The position numbers and the translations under genes were made by a program. This document shows positions 1-10,409 of a stretch of DNA of 64,000 nucleotides, piece after piece. Origin of the DNA: Dendrobium chrysotoxum (lineage: Eukaryota; Streptophyta; Magnoliopsida; Asparagales; Orchidaceae); assembly GCA_019925795.1 (NCBI GenBank), contig CM034313.1, positions 90,489,663 to 90,553,662 on the forward strand, in the 5' to 3' direction. The notes beneath the pieces are model-generated. The model was not told the origin of the DNA and made no database searches. It saw nothing but the letters and a program-made list of their open reading frames with translations. The first letter of the stretch is position 1. Each line of letters opens with the position of its first letter.

Positions 1-554
1 TAGACGGTGCGCCTGTACAAATTGATTTGAAAAATGAATAAATATTAAATATTTTATTTTATGAAATGTATATGATATGAAATGTATAAAGGAATGAATG
101 AATCAAATGAAAAATAAAATGTGCATACTAAATGTTATATGACTGTTTGTATAAGTTTTAATATTGTATACTAAATGAAAAAACAAAAAAAAAGAATATG
201 CATTGTATTTTGTATATATTTAAATGTTATATTATACAAAAATTATCCACTGAGTTTATATTGTAAACTCAACCCATTAAATTAATATTTTCATGTAAGT
301 CTTCAGAGAAATAGAAATGGCTAAAAGAGAAGAGGAATATGTCTACAGAAGATGGCGCACAAATGCAAGCAAGTAACCTATGGTTTATGTAAAAGTTAAG
401 TGTGTGAAAGAATTTATATGAAAAAATTTTATTAGTGGCTCTTCAGTGTTCTTGAATTGTTAGAATTATTGTTACAAGTAAAAGTAGTAATGGTCTTAAC
501 CGTCAGACTGTCAATTCTCGCCTTATTAGTTCGAGTATCCAGGTCGGGTCGTGA
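1..554 (+). mobile_element. 3' part of a Ty3/gypsy-type LTR (partial)
   Basis: The window appears to open inside an LTR. The segment contains a 'cactgagtttatattgtaaa' block followed by 'actcaaccc' and ends in 'gggtcgggtcgtgaca' at about 539-554. Both are reminiscent of the R/U5 part and the CA terminus of plant Tekay/Del-class gypsy LTRs. The body is strongly AT-rich and has no coding potential. The start lies outside the window, so length and target duplication cannot be checked. The class assignment is by resemblance only. Confidence 0.4.
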
Positions 555-682
555 CACCCTACTCCATTCATCTTGCCTGACCCTCGTGCAATAGGGAAGC
601 TTGCACAACTGTGAAAAGGAATTAAGAGATTAATTAGGAGATGTTTCCTAATATAGGAGAGGGCAATTTGCAAGAAATATTA
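555..682 (+). repeat. LTR-like fragment flanking the chromovirus
   Basis: Positions about 612-670 repeat the motif of the adjacent LTR: 'gtgaaaaggaatt', then 'gattaattaggagatg', then 'ggagagggcaatt'. It is either a leftover piece of a related LTR or a local duplication made when the element at 683 inserted. No gene is seen. Confidence 0.4.
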
Positions 683-761
683 TGATACAGGAGAGGGCAA
701 TTCGGCCCCCCTTGTGGGGCCCATTAAACCTATCATTACATATGTGTGAAAAGGAATTCAA

Positions 762-938
762 GGGATTAATTAGGAGATGTTTCGTAATTAAAAAGGACAT
801 ATTTGGGGGCTGATTTGAAGGAGATTAATTAGAAGATATTTCTTAATTAAAGAGGGCAAATTTGGGGGCTGAATTGGAGGAGATTAATTAGGAGATATTT
901 CCAAATTGGAGAGAGCAATTTTGGGGGCTGATTTGAGA
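762..938 (+). repeat. Three tandem ~59-bp units in the 5' LTR
   Basis: Three head-to-tail units each contain 'gattaattag.agat.tt', an AT-rich middle, and 'tttgggggctga.ttg'. The same array, also three units, is found in the 3' LTR at about 7940-8106, so it predates insertion of this copy. Confidence 0.75.
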
Positions 939-1373
939 TGGAATTAGGTGAGGATTGTTTTGAAATTTATTGTTTTATTATTTTCTATAAGTAGTAGTGA
1001 TTAGGCAGGGGGGTCGACTAATTTTTGGCTGATTTGGGTTTGAGCCAAGTTTAGTTGGGTATTTAAATAGTGGGCTGATTGGGGCTTAATGGGCTTGGCC
1101 CATTGAGCTGTATTGCTATTTGATGTTTGGAAAGAAGTTGGGATGGGGAGCCGGCTGCTTGCTTTCTTTTCGGTTCCCTGGGTGTTACCTATTCGGCTCC
1201 CTTGCTTTGCCCGTGGATTTCCTGTTCAGCTCCATGGCTGATTGTTCGGTTCCTGCATATATTTATGGCTGGTTTCTTTTGGCTATTGGGCTCCCAACGT
1301 AAGTAATTGCTATCTTTTTCTTCTCTTTTCTGATTGGGTCATTGGGGCGGCTGTTTGGCTCCCTTTCTTCTCC

Positions 1374-1380
1374 TATAAAT
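1374..1380 (+). promoter_or_regulatory. Probable LTR TATA box
   Basis: TATAAAT lies in 'tctcctataaatgggg', in the middle of the 5' LTR. The same 'tctcctataaat' context recurs in the related solo LTR at 27799, which supports a conserved U3 core promoter. No transcript data are available. Confidence 0.6.
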
Positions 1381-2140
1381 GGGGGCTGATTTGTGGCATT
1401 TGAGAGCAGATTTTTGGTGAGTGAAACTATCTAAAAACCTGAGGGTTTCTTCTTGGAAAGCTTGCGAGCTATTTCCACTTCTCTTCTCCTCTCTTTGATT
1501 TCTTCTCTACTCCTCTCTTTGATTTCTTCTCTTCTTATCTACTTCTTCTCTCCACAAGTTTCCACCCCACTTGTATCTTTCTTCTCAAACTTTTGAAGGT
1601 GTAAGTTGACCAATTTGGTAACATTTGTTGGAGGAGTTTGTGGTGGACGTTGGCCCAAGTTGTTGTGGTGGACCATTGGTTTGCAAGTCTTTGAGCACTT
1701 CTTATTTTACCTACTTTTATTCGATGCATGTGAGGTGATCACTAGCTGGTTGTTCTGAGGGTAGTTTTTTTTATTTTTAGTTTGCTTATTATCTAACTTT
1801 CGTTGGCTTTGAGGTTTGTTTTGGTGTCGACTCACTATAATTTGAATTGAGAAAGTTCTACTAGATATTGTGTTCTATGTTTTGGTCTTTTTTAATCTAG
1901 TTGTCTGCATCAAGTAGGATTTATGTTATGTTTGCATGCAGAATTTCATTTAAGAGCGTTGTAGTTTTCTTTTTGTGAGGGATCCTAGTGGCGTCTAGGG
2001 TTTGGTACAAAAGGTCCTCCTCTCGAAAGAAGATCATTGTATCTTGCTTTGCTTGTATTTGATTTTCTATCAACAAAAATCTGTTTTTGTGTTGAATCCT
2101 TGGAGTTTGTTACTATTTTTGATACCAAGGTGCATCAAAT

Positions 2141-2151
2141 TGGTATCAGAG
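2141..2151 (+). other. Primer binding site (initiator tRNA-Met type)
   Basis: TGGTATCAGAG lies three bases after the end of the 5' LTR. It matches the usual complement to the 3' end of plant initiator tRNA-Met, the common primer of plant LTR retrotransposons. Confidence 0.8.
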
Positions 2152-2229
2152 TGATGTCCTGAACCAAAATCGCAATTCTCTTCGTTGATCCTACAACATC
2201 CATGATTGGCCGCAAAGACGGTTGATGCA

Positions 2230-3420
2230 TTGGAAGGGGAAGTGGAGCAAATCAAATCCGGGATTAAGAAAAATTTTCAACTCTGAAAAATCGGAAGGAG
2301 AGCCGATTGGGAGGGATGGAAGAGATGATAAAGAAGTTCATGGAGATGCAATCCAAAGCCCCACCAGCGGTTCCGATTGCTAACCCTCAACATGAGTTGA
2401 CCGGGGTTTCCTTGGCCAAATCGAAGGGAAAGAAGATCGAACGGGAGGAATTCGACGAGGCAAGTTTCTTCCATTAAGAACCACCCCCTGGGGCTCCGAG
2501 GAGGGGCGGATCAGGGTTTCCAGATGAAAGGACAGCAGGAAGAGAGTTCTATGGTGGGATTTATGGAGGAGGTGATAGGGCGACCAACCACAAGGAGAGT
2601 GGACAACTGGAGTGGGAGGTGGACGACCTGAGCCATGGGGATCGGGTCATGGGAGGCGGATGGAAGAAAGATGGGATTGCCACCCTCGATACACAGGGGA
2701 AACTATCTACTGAAGAGAAAGTTGGGGTGGAGAAGTGAAGGTAAGGAAGTTGAAGATGCCAGTGTTCGGAGGGGAGGATGCCTATGGGTGGGTATACCGG
2801 GTGGAGAGGTATTTTGCGGTGAATGGGTTAAGAGAGGAGGAGAAGCTTACAGCCGCAAGGTTATGAGGAGAAAGCTCTCGCTTGTTTCTAGTGGAAAGAG
2901 GCTAGATACCCGATCCGTTCATGGGTGGAGTTTAAGGATTGCTTGTTGGAACATTTCCAAGCCATTCGGGAATGACACCTACATGAGCAATTTCTTGCCT
3001 TGACACAGGAGGGGACTGTCATGGAGTACAGGGAGAGGTTTGAGTTGTTGTCAGGGAGGTTGAGGGGAATTTTAGAGGCAGTATTAGAGGAAAATTTCAT
3101 GAAGGGCCTCAAGCCAGACATACAAGTGGACCTTCGATTGCAACACAGATAGCAGAGGATCGAAGGCAGATGAAGAGAAGTGGCAAGAGCGGGGTTGCGG
3201 GAGGCTCTTACAGAAGTACCTCAACTTCATTGACACCAAGAACCCAGACGACATCATTTCTGCGGGAGGCACCAAAGGAGAAGAGTGGGGGAGTTTCCCC
3301 CGGGGCCAATTTCAGACCCCTCACAGAGGCAGAGGTGCACGACAAGAAAGCGAAAGGTCTTTGTTTTTGCTGTGATGAGAAGTATGCACCAGGCCATCGA
3401 TGCAAGGATCGCACACTCTA
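2230..3420 (+). pseudogene. Chromovirus gag remnant
   Basis: Pieces of a gypsy Gag are recognisable in shifting frames. Around 2740-2850 the frame reads KLKMPVFGGEDAYGWVYRVE followed by RYFAVNGL, a typical retrotransposon capsid-domain block. At about 3355-3410 there is a zinc-knuckle-like CFCCDEKYAPGHRCK, with a CX2C-type core, His and Cys. Frameshifts and stops separate the pieces, so no functional Gag is made. In an intact element Gag would form the virus-like particle and bind the RNA. Confidence 0.75.
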
Positions 3421-3539
3421 GGTCCTCTGGTTTGTGAGGAGGAAGAGACTGATAGTAAGGACCTGGTAGAGAAAGCAGAAGGAAGATAGCATCTGCACCA
3501 TGATGTGGCAGAAGTGTCCCTAAATTATGTGGTGGGATT

Positions 3540-3900
3540 TACTCCAAATCACATCATGAAGGTGAGGAGACAGATCGGGGAGCAGCCAGTGGTTGTCTTG
3601 GTGGATAGCGGGGTTACTCATAACTTCATCTCCAACCGAATCATGGACTAGTTGGGATTGAAGTTGGTGGATACAGGGAGCTTTGGAGCCATGATGGCAA
3701 CGGGAAAGGTAGGGGGAGTAGGGGGATTTGCATGAGGTTGGAGCTAAAACTCCAAGGTATACAGATAGTGGAGGATTTTCTTCCCTTGGATTTGAGGAGC
3801 ACTGATGTAATCTTAGGGATGAAATGGTGACAGAAGATCGAACAAATGCGAACAAATGAAGGTGGATTGTAAATCTCTGACTATGAGATTCAAGTAGAAG
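3540..3900 (+). pseudogene. Retropepsin-type protease remnant
   Basis: The reading VVLVDSGVTHNFIS at about 3590-3630 is the aspartic protease active-site region, where DSGAT is expected and DSGVT is present. A downstream hydrophobic strand region and 'DFLPLDL' type sequence follow near 3770. Stop codons interrupt the frame. In an intact element it would cleave the Gag-Pol polyprotein. Confidence 0.7.
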
Positions 3901-4139
3901 GGAAAAAGGTGGTACTACAGGGAGATGCCTGCAAAACCATAGTCAAGGCGATACAGGGAGTAGGGCTGGGCTACTTAGTTGAGCTGTAGAGCCTAGATGA
4001 GTTCCGAGACTCAAAGCCGATGGAGGTCCCTAATTGTGTACAACATCTTCTGTAGCAATTTTCTGAGGTCTTTCAGCAGCCTAACGGGTTACCGCCACCA
4101 CGGGAGCATGAGCACGCCATTATCTTAAAGGAGGGAGCG

Positions 4140-4800
4140 TCGCCTATAAGTGTTAGACCATATTGATATCTACAGATTCAAAAGGATGAGATCGATAAGC
4201 TCATCAAAGAGATACTTGAGGCAAGAATTATCAAGCCAGTGTGAGTCCTTTTCTTAGCCCGTGCTACTAGTAAGAATGAAGGACGGAAGTTGGAGGTTTT
4301 GCGTGGATTATTGGGACCTGAACAAGAAAACTGTGCTAGACAAGTTTCCTATCCCTGTAATCGATGAGTTGTTGGATGAGCAATTTCGAGTGGTCATTTT
4401 CTCGAAGATTGCCCTGAAGTCAGGATACCACCAGATTAGAATGAAGCCACAAGATGTACACAAGACAGCTTTCAGGACTCATGATGGTCACTATGAGTTT
4501 TTTGTGATGTCTTTCAGCATCACCAATGCTCCAACCACTTTTCAATCTCTCATGAATCGGTTTTTTCAACCATACCTCAGAAAATGTCTTGGCATTTTTT
4601 GATGACATTTCGATCTACAGTCGCACGAAAGCAGAGCATATGGGTCATCTGAAGACGACACTAGAGACATTGAAGGAGCACCAACTATATGCCAAACCTG
4701 AAGAAATGTTCGTTTGCACAACCACGAGTGGAGTACTTGGGACATGTGGTGAGCAAAGCAGGGGTAGCAGCAAACTAGTCCAAGATTGAGGCTATGCTGC
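4140..4800 (+). pseudogene. Reverse transcriptase remnant
   Basis: At 4261-4602 the frame reads through FCVDYWDLNKKT (family: RFCVDYRALN), FPIPVIDELLDE, SGYHQIRM and KTAFRTHDGHYEF, all standard gypsy RT blocks. The catalytic box continues in another frame at 4589 as FFDDISIYS, where the family has Y(V/D)DD-like YLDDIL or FFDDIL. A frameshift lies between the two at about 4590-4600. Stops occur upstream near 3980-4180. The domain identity is secure; activity is not expected. Confidence 0.85.
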
Positions 4801-5097
4801 ATTGGCCTTTACCTAAGAACATGAGGGAGCTGAGAGGATTCTTAGGCCTCACCGCGTACTACCGAAAGTTTATGCAAGGATATGGCACGATAGCATGGCC
4901 ATTGACTGAGCAGCTGAAGGACAGTTCCAAATGGGGGGAGGCGGCTACGCAGGCTTTCAAGTTGCTAAAGAAGGTGATGACCAGTGTACCAGTGTTAGCG
5001 CTTCCCAACTTCAGCAGGCCATTAGTGGTGGAGACAGATGCGTCAGGATATGGATTGGGGGCAATTCTCATGCAGGATCAGCGACCTATCGCCTATT
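4794..5097 (+). pseudogene. RT connection and first half of RNase H, cut by solo LTR
   Basis: The frame reads LRGFLGLTAYYRKFMQGYG (RT thumb/connection) and then VETDASGYGLGAILMQ, the RNase H start with its first catalytic Asp in TDAS. The match to the family ends abruptly at 5097, where the solo LTR begins, and resumes at 6097. The break is therefore an insertion and not divergence. Confidence 0.85.
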
Positions 5098-6096
5098 TGA
5101 TGGAATCCAAAAGATCAAAACAAAAGGAGAACACTTAAGAGAAACGGTACACGACTCAATCCAAAAAACAAGTGAACAACCACCGATAAAACAAACTCGA
5201 TGCAAGAAACTAAAGATGTTGTAGAAGAAAGGAAGAAAAAAGAAGAAACTAAAAGAAATCAAAATCTAAAAACTAAAAAAAATTCCCTCAGAACAACCAA
5301 CTAGTGGTCACCTCATATGTAATGATAAAATAGGAAATTAGAGTGCTCTTAAGAACATGCAAACCAGTGGTCCACCACAGCAATCCCGATCCAACACCCG
5401 TTGAAACTCCTCCAGCAAATACCAACAAACCAGCCAACAACAACACCTTTTGTAGAGAAGACAGATACAATGGGTTGGAAACTTGTGGAGAGAAGAATTA
5501 GATAGATGTCTTAGAGGAAGAAATAGGTAGAAGAAGAAGCTCTCAAGCTTAGGAAGAAACCCTCAAGTTTTTAGAGACAAATGTCAAACTTCAACAACCT
5601 CCCAACAGCAGCCAACATCTCATTTAAATAGGGGAAAGGAGCTCAAAAGACACCCAAAGCAGCCGCCCCATTCAGCCAACCAGAACAGAGGAAAAACCCA
5701 AGAGAAAAGGCACGGCAAAACCACAAACCGAGCATCCAGGCCCCCTCAAAAGACCAGCCATAATCGAAATAGCCAGGAGCCGAATAGACACCAAGAAAGG
5801 AGCATGGCAGCTCAGGAACCAAGCAGCCAATTGCTCAAAAAAACAGCCACCAATCAGCCACAACACCCCAAACACCAAACAACCATAGAGACATGGGCCA
5901 AGCCCATTTAGCTAATTTCAGCCCAACAACAAATACCCAAGGAACCAAGACAGCTAGCAAACCAAAGGATTGACATGACCCAAAGAGCACCTCCTACACA
6001 TGATTATTGATTGCCTTCCATCATTGGGGTAAAACATAAAATCCAAATTACAATAGAGTCCAAAATAACATGAAATGAAGTTTATTGAATGCATCA
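5098..6096 (-). mobile_element. Solo LTR inserted in RNase H (999 bp)
   Basis: It begins TGATGGAATCC and ends GAATGCATCA on the plus strand. It is flanked by a perfect 5-bp target duplication, ctatt (5093-5097 and 6097-6101). Read on the minus strand it resembles the host chromovirus LTR in places, including the pyrimidine-rich leader and the 'gaggtgaccactagttggtt' block, so it belongs to a related gypsy family. There is no internal domain, so it is a solo LTR left by LTR-LTR recombination. Confidence 0.9.
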
Positions 6097-6260
6097 CTAT
6101 TTCAGTCAGGTGCTCATAGCCAGGGCGAAACTCAAGTCTGTGTACAAGAAAGAACTGATGTTATTGCCTTGACTATTCAAAAATGGCGACCCTATTTATT
6201 GGGGAGACATTTCCTAGTCAGGACAGATTATAGGAGCCTGAAGTATTTGTTGGAATAACG
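6097..6260 (+). pseudogene. Second half of RNase H
   Basis: After the solo LTR the gypsy RNase H resumes: a YKKELM-like block near 6140, then 'LTIQKWRPYL', 'FLVRTDYRSLKYLL' and a stop (taa) at about 6254-6258 where the family usually has EQR. The catalytic Asp in RTD is present. The reading continues in the integrase region. Confidence 0.8.
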
Positions 6261-6261
6261 A

Positions 6262-7340
6262 ATGGTCACAGAGGAGCATCAGCAGTGGTTATCCAAGTTG
6301 CTTGGATATGACTTTGAGATACAGAACCGACTAGGCTTAGAAAATAAGGCAGCAGAAGCCTTATCCAGGAAAGGCAAAGAGCCTCATTTAGCAACTTTAT
6401 CAGTACCCATGATCTTAGATTGGGAAGCTTTGAAACAGGAGAGTGAACAGGATGAAGGACTGAGGAAGATCAGATCCGATTTGTTGCAAAACCCAGATAG
6501 TCATCATGGTTACACGTTGAGAGGAGTCCAGCTGCTACATCAAAGGAGATTCATTCTACCAAGAAGATTGGGATACATTCCCACGCTGTTACAGGAGTTT
6601 CACGGCAGTGCAATTGCAGGACATTCAGAAGCTCAGAAAACCTACAGTCTATTATCAGCAGAATTATACTGGGTGGAGATGCGCCTTAATGTAGAGGATT
6701 GGGTAGCCATATGTGATTTGTGCCAAAGGCACAAGTACTAAGCCATGACATCAACAGGGTTACTACAACCTCTAGCCCTGCCAGAGAGGGTGCAGGAGGA
6801 AGTGACGATGGATTTTATTGAGGGGTTGCCACTTTCAGGGGAATTTTCAGTGAAACTAGTAGTAATGGATCGTCTGAGCAAATATGCACACTTCATCCCT
6901 CTGAAGCACCCTTACACTGCGATCTTTGTGGCAACTATTTTTATACGAGAGGTGGTACACTTGCATGGATTTCCAGAATCCATTGTGTCAGATAGGGATA
7001 AGTATTCCTTAGCCATTTTTGGAAGGAGTTATTTCGTTTGTAAGGGATAGTCTTCAAGAGAAGCACAGCATACCATCCATAAACAGATGGCTAGACAGAA
7101 GTAGTCAACAGAAGCATAAAGACCTATTTGAGATGCTTTGCATCAGACACCCCGAAGAGTTGGGCAAGGTGGATTGCGTGGGCAGAATATTTGTACAACA
7201 CCTCGTACCATTCAGCATAAAAGACCACTCCTTTCAGGATTCTCTATGGGAGAGATCCATCCCATCTGATTCATTCTGGGCAGAGCGCTACACCCGCATC
7301 CAGGGTCAAGTAGTACTTAGAGGAGAGGGATAAGATATTA
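6262..7340 (+). pseudogene. Integrase remnant
   Basis: The open stretch 6262-6741 begins with the RNase H/integrase linker (EEHQQWLSKLLGYDFEI, NKAAEALSRK) and contains the H2C2 zinc-binding region (FHGSAIAGHS, then CDLCQRHK). The next stretch, 6745-7050, carries the catalytic core start MDFIEGLPLS with the first Asp, MDRLSKYAHFIPLKHP, and SIVSDRDKYS with the second Asp. Stops and frameshifts separate these and follow near 7050. In an intact element it would insert the cDNA into host chromatin. Confidence 0.85.
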
Positions 7341-7358
7341 TTTGAGCCAAAAGGACAT

Positions 7359-7857
7359 TTGTTCAGAGCCCAACTGATCATGAAAAAGAAGGCTGATGAG
7401 CACATAAGAGAAGTAAACTTCGAGCCAGGAGATATGGTTTACTTAAAACTGAGACCCTACAAACAGAAAACACTAGCTCGAAGGAGGAATGAAAAATTAT
7501 CCCCGCGGTACTTTGAGCCTTATGAGGTCATGGAGCGTATTGGAGCAGTAGCCTATCAACTAAGGCTACCACCTTTATCAACTTTGGACCCAGTCCTTCA
7601 TATCTCACAGCTGAGGAAGGCAATAGGAGAGCATACACCATCATCTCAACTCCCGACTTTGACAGAGGACATGGAAGTCATTTTGGAACCCCTGAAAATA
7701 GCAGGTATGCGCAGAGGGGAGACAAGGGCACAAAAGATGCTAATCAAGTGGAAATATCTATCAGAGCATGATACTACGTGGGAGTGATACGAGGCAATCA
7801 AGAGACAGCTCCCTACCTTTCATCTTGTGAACAAGGTGCATTTTGGGGAGGGGAGTA
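7359..7857 (+). pseudogene. Integrase C-terminus with chromodomain-like tail, and PPT
   Basis: The frame 7359-7787 contains FEPGDMVYLKLRPYKQ and LSPRYFEPYEVMERIGAVAY, the GPF/GPY-type integrase C-terminus. It ends LIKWKYLSEHDTTWE, which resembles the end of a chromodomain (W-K-x-L-P-x-H-x-x-TWE). This places the element among the chromoviruses. The polypurine tract 'ggggaggggagta' (about 7845-7857) directly precedes the 3' LTR and would prime plus-strand synthesis. Confidence 0.8.
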
Positions 7858-8665
7858 TTGATACGGGAGAGGGCAATTCGGCCCCCCTTGTGGAGCCCAC
7901 TAAACCTATCATTACATATGTGAGAAGAAGAATTAAGGAAGGGATTAATTAGGAGATGTTTCCTAATTAAAGGTAGATTGGCTGATTTGAAGAAGATTAA
8001 TTAAGAGATATTTCCTTACTAAAGATGGCTAATTTGGGGGCTGAATTGAAGGAGATTAATTAGAAGATATTTCCTAATTGGAGAGGGCTAATTTGGGGGC
8101 TGATTTAGGCGAAATTATTCTGTGCGGACGCCGAACGCCGTCCGGAGCCTAATGAAAAAGTGCCACATCACCCCCTGCTCGATACCGCGACTCGATATTG
8201 CTCGTTACCGCAGCTCGGTACTATTCGGTACTGGATGACGTGGCTGTGATGCAGGACTACAAATGCTTTAAATGATGGACATGAGAGTTTGCACGCTTTC
8301 AAGTAAGAGCAATAAAATAATTAAAACTTTAACCACTTAATGAAAATGAAAAACAAGAAATGAGTGCTTTAACTTAGGCTAAGTCACACAATAATAGTTA
8401 GGATCACAAAACAATTATAAAATTCAACATAAGCAAATGTAGAAGACTTCCAATAGCATTTCTAGATTAACAATGAGGTTAGATACAATAGAAGTCCGTC
8501 ACTCATTTCCTACGTTTACTAAGCTTTGGCGAAGATCAATTAGCATGATCTTCATGAATCAAGATATAACCACAATTGAGAAATAAACTAGGAAGATACG
8601 GGATTAGGAAGATTGGTTTACCTTTATCAAGGGTTAGAAGTAATCTTCCACTGAACGGAAGCGAT

Positions 8666-8827
8666 CTATTCGTCTATGGTGGCGGCAAAGGCAAAAGTGA
8701 TCCTCTCCACGTATTCTTCAACGATTTGTTCAATCATCGGATTGACGTCGAAGAAGGGTGATCGAAGGATGTCGACGAAACCTTGTTCGTTGTAGACGAA
8801 GCCGGAATCACGTTCGGGATCCGTCAT
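8666..8827 (-). CDS. Short unrecognised ORF (53 codons) in the TIR element
   Basis: An ATG-initiated frame on the minus strand starts MTDPERDSGFVYNEQGF and ends AATIDE before TAG. Its composition (acidic, with EQIVEEYVERI) looks protein-like and differs from the AT-rich surroundings, so it may be a captured exon or a small element gene. I recognise no family. Continuing on the same strand there is a possible splice donor near 8621 ('aaaggtaaacc'). Function unknown; it may not be translated. Confidence 0.3.
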   Translation of the reverse strand: MTDPERDSGFVYNEQGFVDILRSPFFDVNPMIEQIVEEYVERITFAFAATIDE

Positions 8828-9575
8828 GCATAATTAGAGAAGCCTAGGAGGATGGTGGAAGGAACTCTTTTCTCCCAAAAATAAATCTGAAATTAGGTTC
8901 AGGAATTGTATTGGGAGAGAAGGAAGTGGAGGAGGAGATAGGAGGGGCCTGCGGCTAGTAGGGCAAGGGGAGAGGGATTTTCCAAATTCTGAAAATAAAT
9001 TCAAATTTTGGAGTTGGAGGGATTTATGTTTGTAATTTGAATTTCAAACCTTGGGAAAAGAAGGTTTTCTTAATGAGAGAGTTAATTGAGGTGATTGGTG
9101 GGAGGGGAATTAATGTGAAGAGAGGAAGAGGGGAGAGAGGGGGGGCGGCGGCATGGTGAAGGGATGGGGTTTAGGGAAAGGATTTTAATGCTTGATTAAT
9201 TGGGAACCCCAAATTAGGGAGGAGGATTTAAATCCAATCCAATTAAAAATTGTTTTGAATTTGATTTGAAGACTTTCCTAAAATAGAATTCTATTTTAGG
9301 AAATATTTCAAAATTCAAATTGATTGAATATTTGAAATTAAAACTTTCCCAAAGGAGTTATGTAAGGAAAAGAAAAGTAATAATGGGGGATTTTGAATTT
9401 TGGAGGCAATGGGGGGAGGGGCAAAGGCCGGCGGCTAGGTTAGGGTTAGGGTGGAGTTTGGAAATTAGGTGGAGCACCAAGCAAGGGGTGAGGCACCTTG
9501 GGTGGCCGACGGCTAGGAGGTGTGGGAAGGGAGGTTGATCGGGGAGTGGGGATGGTTTGGTGTGGTGGTGGTGGT

Positions 9576-9592
9576 GGGGGGGGGGGGGGGGG
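9576..9592 (+). repeat. Poly-G tract after a GGT repeat
   Basis: A run of 17 G follows a (ggt)n stretch at about 9560-9575. It creates open proline- and histidine-rich frames on the minus strand that should not be read as genes. Length errors in sequencing are likely here. Confidence 0.9.
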
Positions 9593-10409
9593 CGCATCTA
9601 AGGAAGGGGAGGGAAGTGGCTGACCGGCAATTTGATGGAGGAAGGGGAGAGGAGGTACGGAGTTGAAGACGACCACGAGCCCGAACTCTACCTGCAGCTG
9701 GTGGGTGATCCGGTCCCCTCTCCTAGGGATTTCTCTCCAAAACTCTCAAGCTCTCACAAGAACACAAGTTGCAGGAATTTTCATGTTAATCATTCATTAA
9801 CCCTCAAAAGGGGGGAGAAGGCTTTAAATAGCCAATACAAAGAGAAAAAATAAAAGTACTAATATGCCCCTAGGGCTTACACATAACTAAACCCTTAAGT
9901 AAGGGTAAAAGTGGAAAGAACAATAATGAAACTCATAAATAAAACTAATATATCAATAATAAAATGCAAATCAAAAGTAAAGTGGTGCGATCGTGGCCGT
10001 AGATCGACGGCCACGCCTCTGATAGACCTTCCAAGGTCGGATGTCCTCATCAGGCTGCACCTGATTCGCCCTGAATGGTAAGCTGTGTCCGGTGTCCGCA
10101 TAGAATAATCTCTCAAATGGGGCTGATTTGAGAGGGAATTGGAGGTGGACTGTTTTGAAATTTGTTGTTTTATTGTTTGCTATAAGAAGTAGGATTTATA
10201 TTATCTTTGTATGCAGAATTTGATTTAAGAGTGCTACAGTTTTCTTTTTGTGAGGGATCCTAACGGCGTCTAGGATTTGGGAGAGAAGGTCCTCCTCTCA
10301 AAAGAGGATCATTGTATCTTGTTTTGTTCGTGATTTTCTATCAAAAAAAATCTGTTTTTGTGTTGAATATTTTGGAGTTTGTTGCTGTTTTTGATACCAA
10401 GGTGCATCA

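Larger units (their letters stand above)
683..2137 (+). repeat. 5' LTR of the chromovirus (1455 bp)
   Basis: It starts TGATACAGGAGAGGG and ends ACCAAGGTGCATCA. The first 60 bases recur at 7859, and the last about 220 bases recur at about 10187-10409. It contains three tandem 59-bp units near its start, a TATA box at 1374 and pyrimidine-rich stretches around 1450-1600 downstream of the TATA box, where R/U5 is expected. Small open frames inside it have no family signature and are not called as genes. Confidence 0.88.
8107..10118. mobile_element. Non-autonomous TIR element, Mutator-like by target duplication
   Basis: The ends carry an imperfect terminal inverted repeat: 'attattctgtgcggacgccg' at about 8114-8133 and, on the other strand, 'attattctatgcggacaccg' from about 10110 downward. 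An 11-bp direct repeat, ggggctgattt, flanks it (8096-8106 and 10119-10129). A 9-11 bp duplication is typical of Mutator-like elements. The exact tips are uncertain by a few bases because the outermost bases of the two ends differ. No transposase was recognised. The interior has a 53-codon minus-strand frame (8666-8827), AT-rich stretches, and a G-rich tract near 9576. Confidence 0.7.
683..10409 (+). mobile_element. Degenerate Ty3/gypsy chromovirus with nested insertions
   Basis: The element has LTRs at both ends that begin TGATAC and end GTGCATCA, with perfect TGAT/ATCA inverted termini. It has a primer binding site at 2141, a polypurine tract just before 7859, and degenerate gag, protease, RT, RNase H, integrase and chromodomain-like segments in gypsy order. 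Flanking 5-mers are tatta (678-682) and catta (10410-10414), a target duplication with one mismatch. Two later insertions split it: a reversed solo LTR (5098-6096) and a TIR element (8107-10118). Numerous stops and frameshifts make it an inactive relic. It lies antisense to, and downstream of exon 3 of, the ALA2-like gene, probably inside that gene's third intron. Confidence 0.88.
7859..10409 (+). repeat. 3' LTR, split by a TIR element and shortened by a deletion
   Basis: It starts TGATACGGGAGAGGG and ends ACCAAGGTGCATCA, as the 5' LTR does. Only about 540 bases of LTR sequence remain, 7859-8106 and 10119-10409. A 2-kb TIR element sits between them. In addition, 923 bp equivalent to 5' LTR positions 989-1911 are missing, with the join at an 'aagtag' shared by both breakpoints (about 10187-10192). 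Confidence 0.85.

Noticed and set aside
9358..9676. Proline- and histidine-rich minus-strand frames.
   Set aside because: They arise from the (ggt)n and 17-base G tract; no start context or homology.
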